Below, piece by piece: positions 17,905 through 25,212 of a stretch of DNA of 64,000 nt. The translations under genes were made by a program, and so were the position numbers. The first letter of the stretch is position 1. Every line of letters begins with the position of its first letter. Under the pieces are notes generated by a model. That model was not told the origin of the DNA. It worked only from the letters and a program-made list of their open reading frames with translations, and did not search any database. The stretch comes from a bacterium. GTDB lineage: Bacteria > Patescibacteriota > Saccharimonadia > Saccharimonadales > UBA4665. The stretch spans positions 25,536-89,535 of the forward strand of contig JAJZJS010000004.1 in the NCBI GenBank assembly GCA_021810025.1, read 5' to 3'.

Positions 17905-20040
17905 ATGATTGATTTATTGGCTGGTTTGAATGATCAGCAACGAAAAGCAGTTCTTACGACCGAAGGTCCACTTTTAATTCAGGCTGGAGCAGGGAGCGGT
18001 AAGACAAAAACTTTAACTCATCGAATAGCCTATATCTTATCTCAGAGACTAGCTACTCCTGAATCAATTTTAGCCGTTACTTTTACTAATAAGGCTGCCC
18101 AGGAAATTAGACAACGGGTTAGTAATTTGCTCGGAACAAATACCTTTAACAGAAACTTTATGCCATTCATGGGAACTTTTCATGGAATTTGCGTTAAAAT
18201 ACTACGAATTGATGGAGAATATGTCGGTGTGCCTAAAAATTTTACAATTTTAGATGAATCGGATCAGCTGAATGTAATTAAGAAGATATATAAAGCCCGT
18301 AGCATAGATGATAAAAGCTATCCAGCTCGAACAGTTTTAAATCATATTAGTTCTGCAAAAAATGAGCTTTTAAGCGTAGCTGAGTTTCAAGAAATTGCTC
18401 TAAGTCCAACTCAAAAAATAGGCGCCGACATCTATGGCGATTATCAACAAGCGCTTCAGCAATCCTCTAGTTTAGATTTTGATGATTTACTTCAAAAAAC
18501 AGTTGAAATTTTTAAGAATCAATCCAAACTACGAAAAAAATGGCAAGATCAATTTAAATATATTTTGGTAGATGAATATCAAGATACGAATCAGGCTCAG
18601 TACCAACTAATCAAACTTTTAACGAATCAATCTCAAAATGTAGCAGTGGTGGGGGACGATTGGCAAAGCATTTATAGTTGGAGAGGAGCAGATTTTCGTA
18701 ATATTTTAAATTTTGAAAAGGATTATCCAGAGTGCTTAGTCATTAAGCTTGAACAAAATTATCGCTCGACGAGCCAAATTCTCGATGCAGCCTATAAAGT
18801 TATATCTCAAAACATTAATCGAAGTTCCAAACAATTGTGGACTGATCAGCAAGATGGCCTACCGGTTCAAATCATTCAGGTTGCTAACGAAAAAGCTGAA
18901 GCGGAGGTAGTCGTTAAAAAAATTGAGGATCAAGTTCAAAATATGCAACGATCACCCCAAGATTTTGCAGTTCTGTATCGAACTAATGCTCAAAGTAGAA
19001 CAATTGAAGAAATTTTTATTCGATATGGTATTCCGTATCAGATTGTTGGTGGGGTTCGCTTTTATGATCGTAAAGAGGTTAAAGATATAATTGCTTATTT
19101 GCGTTTAATCTATCAGCCTCAAGACAAATCGGCTTTTGATCGAATTATAAATGTTCCCAAAAGAGCGCTTGGTCCTAAAAGTCTAAGTATTTTTGAAGAA
19201 TTTTTTAATCAGAATAATCGTGATCTAGACTATTGTTTAAGTCGCATTGATCAATGTCGTGATTTAACTCCTAAGGCTAGGGAAGGCTTCAGGGATATTC
19301 AAGACGTTTTAATTAATCTTCGACGTATTAATGAGCAAACTACCTTACCTGGGCTTATTGACTCTCTAATTCGAAGAATTGATTACATTCGTTACTTAGA
19401 TGATGGTAGTTTAGCCGCAGAATCAAGACAAGAAAATATAATGGAGTTGAAGGGAGTGGCAAACGAGTACCAAGATTTAGGCTTGGCTGTTTTTTTGGAG
19501 GAGGTTGCTCTCATTTCTGATTTAGATCAAGCTAACCTTAATAAGAATACCGTGACCCTAATGACGCTTCATGCCGCTAAAGGTCTCGAATTCCCAGTGG
19601 TTTTTATGGTTGGAATGGAAGAAGGTATTTTTCCTCATAGTCGATCCATTTATGATAATAGCGAAATGGAAGAAGAAAGAAGACTGTGCTACGTTGGAAT
19701 GACAAGAGCCCAACAAGAACTTTATTTATTTTATGCTACTAGCAGAATGCTCTATGGCGGCTATACCCATAATTTACCCAGTAGATTTTTAGAAGAAATA
19801 GATGGTGAGTATAAGACCGAAAATCCAGAGTTTAGTTTTGAGCCCGTTCCAACCAATCACGATACATACAGTCAAGAAATTAGTTATTATCCTGAGCTTA
19901 ATGAAGGGGATGAAATTAAACATCAAAGTTTTGGACGCGGAAAAGTAGTTCAAGTCTCGGGAGATATAGTTGATGTATACTTTGATCAAATTGGGCTAAA
20001 AAAACTCAATATTAGTTTTGCGAAGGTTGAAAAGATATGA
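17905..20040 (+). CDS. pcrA: UvrD/PcrA-type superfamily 1A DNA helicase
   Basis: All UvrD/Rep motifs are present: Q-motif LNDQQRKAV, Walker A AGAGSGKT, TFTNKAA, VDEYQDTN (motif II), GDDWQSIYSWRGA (III), EQNYRST (IV), MTLHAAKGLEFP (V) and YVGMTRAQ (VI). The C-terminal 45 residues (GDEIKHQSFGRGKV...) form the Tudor-like domain that binds RNA polymerase in PcrA. It unwinds DNA in repair and replication restart. ATG 17905 has no Shine-Dalgarno but TAAAAT at 17893-17898, pointing to a leaderless mRNA. The stop overlaps the Nudix start by 4 nt. Confidence 0.95.
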   Translation: MIDLLAGLNDQQRKAVLTTEGPLLIQAGAGSGKTKTLTHRIAYILSQRLATPESILAVTFTNKAAQEIRQRVSNLLGTNTFNRNFMPFMGTFHGICVKILRIDGEYVGVPKNFTILDESDQLNVIKKIYKARSIDDKSYPARTVLNHISSAKNELLSVAEFQEIALSPTQKIGADIYGDYQQALQQSSSLDFDDLLQKTVEIFKNQSKLRKKWQDQFKYILVDEYQDTNQAQYQLIKLLTNQSQNVAVVGDDWQSIYSWRGADFRNILNFEKDYPECLVIKLEQNYRSTSQILDAAYKVISQNINRSSKQLWTDQQDGLPVQIIQVANEKAEAEVVVKKIEDQVQNMQRSPQDFAVLYRTNAQSRTIEEIFIRYGIPYQIVGGVRFYDRKEVKDIIAYLRLIYQPQDKSAFDRIINVPKRALGPKSLSIFEEFFNQNNRDLDYCLSRIDQCRDLTPKAREGFRDIQDVLINLRRINEQTTLPGLIDSLIRRIDYIRYLDDGSLAAESRQENIMELKGVANEYQDLGLAVFLEEVALISDLDQANLNKNTVTLMTLHAAKGLEFPVVFMVGMEEGIFPHSRSIYDNSEMEEERRLCYVGMTRAQQELYLFYATSRMLYGGYTHNLPSRFLEEIDGEYKTENPEFSFEPVPTNHDTYSQEISYYPELNEGDEIKHQSFGRGKVVQVSGDIVDVYFDQIGLKKLNISFAKVEKI

Positions 20041-20516
20041 AAGATCAATCACTTATTTGGCAACTAATAGGTCGAAGTATTCACTTTTGCTTTAAACCCT
20101 TGATTTATATATTTCTTAATAATTCAACTCGGAGTAGGGTTTTATTTGTGGCAAAGAATCAATACATTCTACTTAGTAAAACATGGTTATCCAGCGGGGA
20201 ATGGGGACTAATAGGTGGTGGGTTAAAAATAAATGAAGATTTGATCAGTGGAATTAAGCGAGAAGTAATGGAAGAAACTGGTTTTAAACTTATTCCTCAG
20301 AAGCTAACTTTTATTGGAGATTATCGTCAAACTTTAATAAATTTGGGATATAACATCAAGGCTTATCAATATCAAGTTGATAGGTGTTTTAATCTTAAGC
20401 GACCGACTTTCGAAATCGCGGCTCTCCGATGGTTTAAAATTAATGATCTAAATAAAATTAAAATCAATAAAATTTGTGCTGAAATTATTAATAGTGTTTT
20501 AGATATTGAAATATGA
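20037..20516 (+). CDS. Nudix hydrolase
   Basis: The Nudix box is complete (G-x5-E-x7-REVMEETGF) at about residues 61-83, preceded by WGLIGGGL. Family members hydrolyse nucleoside diphosphates linked to another moiety; the substrate cannot be told from sequence. A hydrophobic segment near residues 17-30 is unusual for the family but too short to call an anchor. Translation is coupled to the helicase by a 4-nt overlap, suggesting nucleotide-pool or repair housekeeping (inference). Confidence 0.88.
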   Translation: MKDQSLIWQLIGRSIHFCFKPLIYIFLNNSTRSRVLFVAKNQYILLSKTWLSSGEWGLIGGGLKINEDLISGIKREVMEETGFKLIPQKLTFIGDYRQTLINLGYNIKAYQYQVDRCFNLKRPTFEIAALRWFKINDLNKIKINKICAEIINSVLDIEI

Positions 20517-20607
20517 ACTCGAAATGAGCCAAGTTTTGATACAATAGATAAGATACTTTGAGGTTAATTGTTTTATTCTCTGAAAAGATTCAAAGCTATT
20601 CAATATT

Positions 20608-21885
20608 ATGAAGTCTAAAATATCTTCCAGGTGGTTCAAGTTAATTCGTTTTAAGCGTCGGCAAGCTCGACGAGTTAGATTTCTAACTAGACACCCTAGT
20701 TTTAGGGTGCCTCTTTTGACACTTTTAATCTTAATTTTAATATCAATCGGCCTGTACGTTGTATTAACTCGAACCAAGCAAATTACTCCCGTCCCTAATG
20801 CTAAAATAGTCATTATATCTCATGATGGAGTTTCACAAATTGTACCAACTAATCTTCCCACTATCAGGGCTCTTTTAACTCGTCTGAAAATTAAGCTTAA
20901 CCCAGGAGATGTTGTTGAGCCCGAACTAAATACTCCTATTAACCAGGATGATTTTAGAATTAATATCTATCGAGCTAAGCCCGTGGCTATTGTTAAAGGG
21001 CCCAATATTAAGTATGTAATGAGTGCCGCGCAAACTCCCCGAGCTGTTGTCCAACAGTCAAATATAAAGATCTATCCGGAAGATTATGTCACAGCTCACC
21101 CTGTTGCAAATTTTGTCCGACAGGGAATTGTTGGAGAGGTCGTTAATATTGATCCTGCCACTCCGGTCAATCTAAATCTATATGGAAAGAATTTCTTAAT
21201 CCGAACACATGCTAAAACAGTCGGAGCATTAATAGCGGCTGAACATATTAGACTGCGCAAAACCGACCAATTAGTTCCAGTAGCTAGTTCTAAGCTCAGC
21301 CCCAATTCGGTAGTTTTCATTATTCAGAAAGGAATTAATGTCTCTACTTCAACTCAAGTTATTCCAATGCCAATTCAAACGATTTATGATAGCTCTTTAG
21401 CTTATGGAACTTCCGCCGTTCGACAACAAGGATCAGCCGGGCAAGAAGTCATAACTTACCAAAATCAAACCCAAAATGGGCAAGTTATTTCTTCTAGTCC
21501 ACTCCAAACCATTGTTACAGTTCAGCCTGTTACGGAGATAGTCGTAGAAGGAACTAGCTTAAGTGGTATCAAGGGAGATATGGCATTTGCTGGTATTTCT
21601 TCCAATGATTATCAATATGCCGATTATATCATTAGTCATGAATCTGGCTGGTGTCCAACTAAAGCCCAGGGTGAATATTATTGTCCTGCCATTCCAAACG
21701 ATCCTTATACTCCAAATGGTTACGGTTTATGCCAAGCTACTCCAGGTTATAAAATGGAGACTGCTGGGAGTGACTGGGAAACTAATCCCATAACTCAACT
21801 TAAATGGTGTAATCAATATGCTCAAAGTCGCTATGGTGGTTGGTATAATGCTTACATTCATTGGATTAACAACGGTAATTGGTAG
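20608..21885 (+). CDS. YabE/RpfB-like cell-wall protein: DUF348 repeats, G5 domain, lysozyme-like domain
   Basis: After a basic N-terminus and one membrane anchor (about 35-54) come three DUF348-like repeats (about 60-235), a G5 domain (about 240-312) and a C-terminal lysozyme-like domain beginning near residue 325 (DYIISHESGW, with the candidate catalytic Glu, and YGLCQATPG). This is the architecture of actinobacterial RpfB and Bacillus YabE: a surface muralytic enzyme. TACAAT at 20540-20545 is a likely -10. The gene ends 3 nt before rsmA, the same neighbour order as rpfB-ksgA in Actinobacteria. Confidence 0.85.
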   Translation: MKSKISSRWFKLIRFKRRQARRVRFLTRHPSFRVPLLTLLILILISIGLYVVLTRTKQITPVPNAKIVIISHDGVSQIVPTNLPTIRALLTRLKIKLNPGDVVEPELNTPINQDDFRINIYRAKPVAIVKGPNIKYVMSAAQTPRAVVQQSNIKIYPEDYVTAHPVANFVRQGIVGEVVNIDPATPVNLNLYGKNFLIRTHAKTVGALIAAEHIRLRKTDQLVPVASSKLSPNSVVFIIQKGINVSTSTQVIPMPIQTIYDSSLAYGTSAVRQQGSAGQEVITYQNQTQNGQVISSSPLQTIVTVQPVTEIVVEGTSLSGIKGDMAFAGISSNDYQYADYIISHESGWCPTKAQGEYYCPAIPNDPYTPNGYGLCQATPGYKMETAGSDWETNPITQLKWCNQYAQSRYGGWYNAYIHWINNGNW

Positions 21886-21888
21886 AAA

Positions 21889-22644
21889 ATGGATAAAACA
21901 CTTGGACAGCATTGGCTAGTAGATTTAGCAACCCTTGAAGAAATTGTCCAAATCGGACAACTCCGTAAACAAGATTTAGTTATAGAAATTGGTCCCGGTA
22001 CCGGTAATCTAACTAAGCTTTTATCGAAAGCAGCCCGTCAAGTTATAGCTATAGAAGTTGATCCGAGGTTAATTAAAGGCTTATTGGATCTTAACTTAAA
22101 GAACGTTACAGTTATTGAAAAAAGCATTCTTAAAGTTGACCTAAATCAGTACCAAGATTATAAAATAATTGCTAATATTCCATATTATCTAACATCAAAA
22201 TTAATTCGTCAGCTTGGCCAACTTAAGACTAAACCTACGAGAGTCGTCTTACTAGTTCAACGCGAAATAGCCCAAAGATTAACGGCTCAACCTGGTAAAT
22301 TATCAATCCTTGGATTAACAGCTCAATTTTTTTGGGATATTGAACTTGGCCCAATAGTAGAACCCTATAAGTTTGATCCTGCTCCTAAAGTTTATTCCCA
22401 GTTAGTTATTTTAACCCCTCGAAAAGATAAAGAAGAGCTTCAGGATCCAGAGGAATTATTTCGTTTAATTCGATTGGGCTATTCATCGAAACGTAAAACC
22501 CTATTCAATAATTTAAAATGGAATAAGAGCTGGTCAAACGATCAACTCCGCCACATACTACAATCAAATGATATAGCCTTAAACATTCGTCCGCAAGAAC
22601 TAAGTCTGCAACAATGGCTTAATCTTATCAAATATTGGAGTTAA
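21889..22644 (+). CDS. rsmA: 16S rRNA (adenine1518-N6/adenine1519-N6)-dimethyltransferase
   Basis: A 251-residue KsgA-family enzyme: GQHWLVD start, SAM motif EIGPGTGNLT, VIAIEVD and catalytic NIPYYLTS. It dimethylates two adenines in helix 45 of 16S rRNA during small-subunit maturation. The canonical GQNF(L) near the N-terminus reads GQHW. It is directly downstream of the Rpf/YabE-like gene. Its 3' end overlaps the convergent WhiB-like gene by 17 nt. Confidence 0.95.
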   Translation: MDKTLGQHWLVDLATLEEIVQIGQLRKQDLVIEIGPGTGNLTKLLSKAARQVIAIEVDPRLIKGLLDLNLKNVTVIEKSILKVDLNQYQDYKIIANIPYYLTSKLIRQLGQLKTKPTRVVLLVQREIAQRLTAQPGKLSILGLTAQFFWDIELGPIVEPYKFDPAPKVYSQLVILTPRKDKEELQDPEELFRLIRLGYSSKRKTLFNNLKWNKSWSNDQLRHILQSNDIALNIRPQELSLQQWLNLIKYWS

Positions 22645-22891
22645 GTTCTTTATCGATACCTCCCCACATTCCAAATTCTTCATTTGTTTTTTCGCTCCAA
22701 TCAAGGCAAGCTCCTTTTATGACACAATTATTACAAGCATTTTGGCCGATTATTTTAGGGAAATATCTGAGTTTGGTTGATCCTTCTATATTATCTGTAG
22801 CATTATAAAAAAAACTAGGGCCCATGTCATTGCAGCTCCTTTTTTTATATAGATCAGTACCAACCACTGTTTCTAAGCTTTTTAAACTCAT
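22628..22891 (-). CDS. WhiB-like (Wbl) iron-sulfur transcription factor
   Basis: The 87-residue product has the Wbl cysteine pattern: one Cys in KRSCNDMGPSFFY, then C-x2-C-x5-C in ACNNCVIKGACLDW, followed by the FGMWGGI turn (usual form GVWGG). These four cysteines bind a [4Fe-4S] cluster in known Wbl proteins, which act with the primary sigma factor. ATG 22891 is preferred over an upstream TTG at 22927, which lies in the promoter zone of the divergent tmRNA. There is no Shine-Dalgarno. The C-terminal basic DNA-binding tail is very short here. Family call by motif; function is inference. Confidence 0.82.
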   Translation of the reverse strand: MSLKSLETVVGTDLYKKRSCNDMGPSFFYNATDNIEGSTKLRYFPKIIGQNACNNCVIKGACLDWSEKTNEEFGMWGGIDKELNSNI

Positions 22892-22921
22892 ATTATTAAA
22901 TAATAATACTGAGTTTATATT

Positions 22922-22948
22922 TTGCAAGCATAAAAATTATGGTATAAT
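22922..22948 (+). promoter_or_regulatory. tmRNA promoter
   Basis: TTGCAA (22922-22927) and a perfect TATAAT (22943-22948), spaced 15 nt, precede the tmRNA 5' end by 9 nt, the right distance for initiation at or next to the mature 5' G. Confidence 0.65.
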
Positions 22949-22957
22949 ATAATAGAT

Positions 22958-23359
22958 GGGGCTGAAATTATGCTTGACGTTGGACTTTATCGGTTAAATA
23001 GCAAGTCGCTTATCAGCGTTATAGATAACTTTTATAGATGCAAAATCTATGTTTAGTAAAGTTGCAGATTCAGTTCGAAATTTTCGAGCCGGATTTGGTT
23101 TAAGCTTTGCGCCAGCTTTAATATAAATTTAAAGCAGTTTTGAGTTTTGACTTCAGATAAAAACTCAAGGCTTTATATTATCTGAATGCAGTCTATTCAA
23201 GTTTCCTGATTATAGAATAGGCTTAAGACTTTAAAAAAGGAATCTTAGTTTTTTTGTCAATTATAAGACTAAGATTAAATTATAAATTGACTAAGCTTGT
23301 AGAGTTTAACCAAAGATAAACCTTAACGGACCCGGTTGCAATCACCGGCAGCTCCACCA
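22958..23359 (+). ncRNA. ssrA: Transfer-messenger RNA (tmRNA)
   Basis: The 5' GGGGCTG (22958-22964) pairs over seven positions with CAGCTCC (23349-23355), followed by discriminator A and encoded CCA (23357-23359). A five-pair T stem CCGGT/ACCGG (23332-23336, 23344-23348) encloses a 7-nt loop TGCAATC. The length of 402 nt is usual. A resume frame is proposed from GCA 23040 to TAA 23124-23126, giving a 28-residue tag that starts AKSMF and ends GLSFAPALI; the resume codon is inferred. tmRNA with SmpB releases stalled ribosomes and tags the peptide. The sequence between consists of several AT-rich hairpins consistent with pseudoknots. Confidence 0.88.
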
Positions 23360-23366
23360 AAAATAT

Positions 23367-23395
23367 TTGCATTATAGGTATTATTAAGATAAGAT
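23367..23395 (+). promoter_or_regulatory. Promoter of the RRM-protein gene
   Basis: TTGCAT (23367-23372) and TAAGAT (23390-23395) are 17 nt apart, starting 8 nt after the tmRNA end. Transcription from about 23402 would give a leader of about 117 nt. Confidence 0.5.
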
Positions 23396-23463
23396 ATTGC
23401 TACTAGATAAAGCTGCTAAGGTAACTTTTCGTTCGTTCTAGGAAATTTAACAAATTGTCTTCT

Positions 23464-23496
23464 GAGGAGCAGCTAACTGGATTGCCAGATTACCTC
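23464..23496 (+). promoter_or_regulatory. Hairpin in the long 5' leader of the RRM-protein gene
   Basis: GAGG (23464-23467) can pair with CCTC (23493-23496) around an inner CTGG/CCAG stem (23477-23480 with 23485-23488). The real Shine-Dalgarno AAGGAG (23507-23512, 6 nt before the ATG) lies just downstream. A structured long leader is common for cold-induced RNA-binding proteins; a regulatory role is inference. Confidence 0.35.
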
Positions 23497-23518
23497 TAAG
23501 CGTAAGAAGGAGTGATCA

Positions 23519-23785
23519 ATGGCAACTAGATTATTCATTGGCTCATTGTCGTGGAACACCACTGACGATCAGCTCAAGGATTTCTTTTCCAGCGTTGGAA
23601 CTGTCAAATCAGCAAACGTCATCGTCGATCGAGATTCAAATCGATCTAAAGGCTTTGGTTTTGTTGAAATGAGTTCTGATGAAGAGGCTCAAAAAGCTAT
23701 CAGCACCTTGAATGGCAAAGACTTAGATGGTCGGTCAATCATTGTTAGTGAAGCTCGACCTCGTGACAACGACTCACGTCGTTAA
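23519..23785 (+). CDS. RRM-type RNA-binding protein
   Basis: A single RNA recognition motif: RNP2 LFIGSL (5-10) and RNP1 SKGFGFVEM (43-51), with a short basic tail (RPRDNDSRR). Its 88 residues fit the stand-alone bacterial RRM proteins (Rbp family of cyanobacteria and others), which bind U-rich RNA and are often cold-inducible. It has its own promoter, a long leader, and an intrinsic terminator, so it is monocistronic. Which RNA it binds is unknown; the tmRNA lies just upstream. Confidence 0.92.
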   Translation: MATRLFIGSLSWNTTDDQLKDFFSSVGTVKSANVIVDRDSNRSKGFGFVEMSSDEEAQKAISTLNGKDLDGRSIIVSEARPRDNDSRR

Positions 23786-23790
23786 TCCTA

Positions 23791-23830
23791 AAAGCACCCG
23801 CTAGATCTAATCTTTGAGGGTGCTTTTTTT
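23791..23830 (+). terminator. Intrinsic terminator after the RRM-protein gene
   Basis: AGCACCC (23793-23799) pairs perfectly with GGGTGCT (23818-23824) and is followed by a run of T (23823-23830). It is the clearest terminator in the window. Confidence 0.88.
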
Positions 23831-23855
23831 ATTGAAAAAAATAAATTGATTTAAC

Positions 23856-23874
23856 AGACTAATCATTTTAGTCT
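23856..23874 (+). repeat. 7-bp inverted repeat just before the trehalase start
   Basis: AGACTAA and TTAGTCT flank a 5-nt centre, 6 nt before the ATG at 23881. There is no T-run and no Shine-Dalgarno nearby. It could be a repressor operator or an mRNA hairpin at the start site. Confidence 0.4.
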
Positions 23875-23880
23875 TAAATC

Positions 23881-25158
23881 ATGGCTAGAATAAAACTATC
23901 GTCTAAAATTAGACCAAATAAATTTCTTTTTGGTCGAGCTTCTAGTCAACTTACTTCCCAGGATCTAATTGAGGCTCGCGACTATATTAAGCAATACTGG
24001 ACAAAAGTTACTAGATATCACCCTAAAGATGATGATAGTTTGTTAGGCTTACCAAATCCATATGTTGTTCCGTCTTGCTCTGACAAAATTGATTTTGATT
24101 TTAATGAAATGTATTACTGGGATAGCTATTTTATTGCCCAGGGATTATTAGACGAATCACATCGTTCATTAATTATTGGGATATTAGATAATTTAATTTT
24201 TCTCTTCAATCGCTTTAGAATAATCCCCAATGCGTCTCGAACCTATTTAACGGGACGAAGCCAGCCACCCTTTTTAACATCTTTTATTTTTGACGTTTAT
24301 CAGACCTATAATATGGATTTAAAATGGCTTCAAAGCAATATGAAGGTTGCTCAAGCTGAATATGAAACTGTCTGGATGGGGTCTAAGCAACCCAATAACA
24401 GATTGGTTTATAAAGGTTTATCTCGTTATTACGACATTAATATGTTGCATGATTTAGCTGAGGCTGAAAGTGGATGGGATATGACTCCTCGTTTTAATCA
24501 TAAAGCTCTTAATTATCTTCCGATTGACCTTAATTGTTTGCTCTATAAATATGAGATGGATTTTGCTCGTGCTGAACGTTTGTTCAAAAATAATAGGAAG
24601 GCCCTAGATTGGGAAGAAAAAGCTCGCATTAGAAAAGAGGCCGTCAACGAATTAATGTGGGATCGATCGAAGGGATTTTTCTTTGACTACAATTATAAAA
24701 GAAATAAAAAATCTTTAATATTCTCGTTAGCTTCATATTATGCATTATGGTCAGGATTAGCCAGTCCAGAACAGGCTCAATATCTGGTGCGAAACTTACG
24801 TCGTTTTGAACATAAGGGAGGTTTAGCTACTACTGACTCTTTGCCAGTCGGACAATTTGTCTTGGGAACAATGCCGATGCAGTGGGCTTATCCGAATGGA
24901 TGGGCTCCGCTACAATTTTTAACGATTAAGGGACTAGAGAAATATGATTATCAAAAAGAAGCTAACAGGATCGCTCATAAATGGCTCGAAACTAATCTCA
25001 ATTGGTTTAATAAATACGGTATTTTTCTAGAAAAATATAACGTTATTTCTCCCGACAAACCTCCCGTTAAAGGCGTTTATCCTTCTCAGGAGGGATTTGG
25101 ATGGACTAATGCGATCTTTGAAGCATTGGCCCGAGACTATGTTGATCTTAATCATTAG
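23881..25158 (+). CDS. Trehalase-like glycoside hydrolase (GH37)
   Basis: The protein carries both trehalase signatures: FNEMYYWDSYFIAQGL (PGGRFxExYxWDxY type) and QWAYPNGWAPLQF (usual QWDxPxGWAP, here Asp to Ala). The catalytic acid in ESGWDMTPRF and the base in LEKYNV align with Asp312 and Glu496 of E. coli TreA. No signal peptide is present, so it is probably cytoplasmic; 425 residues is shorter than TreA/TreF (about 550) and lacks N-terminal material. It would split trehalose to two glucoses. A related alpha-glucosidic substrate is possible. Confidence 0.85.
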   Translation: MARIKLSSKIRPNKFLFGRASSQLTSQDLIEARDYIKQYWTKVTRYHPKDDDSLLGLPNPYVVPSCSDKIDFDFNEMYYWDSYFIAQGLLDESHRSLIIGILDNLIFLFNRFRIIPNASRTYLTGRSQPPFLTSFIFDVYQTYNMDLKWLQSNMKVAQAEYETVWMGSKQPNNRLVYKGLSRYYDINMLHDLAEAESGWDMTPRFNHKALNYLPIDLNCLLYKYEMDFARAERLFKNNRKALDWEEKARIRKEAVNELMWDRSKGFFFDYNYKRNKKSLIFSLASYYALWSGLASPEQAQYLVRNLRRFEHKGGLATTDSLPVGQFVLGTMPMQWAYPNGWAPLQFLTIKGLEKYDYQKEANRIAHKWLETNLNWFNKYGIFLEKYNVISPDKPPVKGVYPSQEGFGWTNAIFEALARDYVDLNH

Positions 25159-25212
25159 TCTTAGCTCTTGCTTTTTTGTATAATGAATAGGCTTGAGGAG
25201 AATTTATCAATT

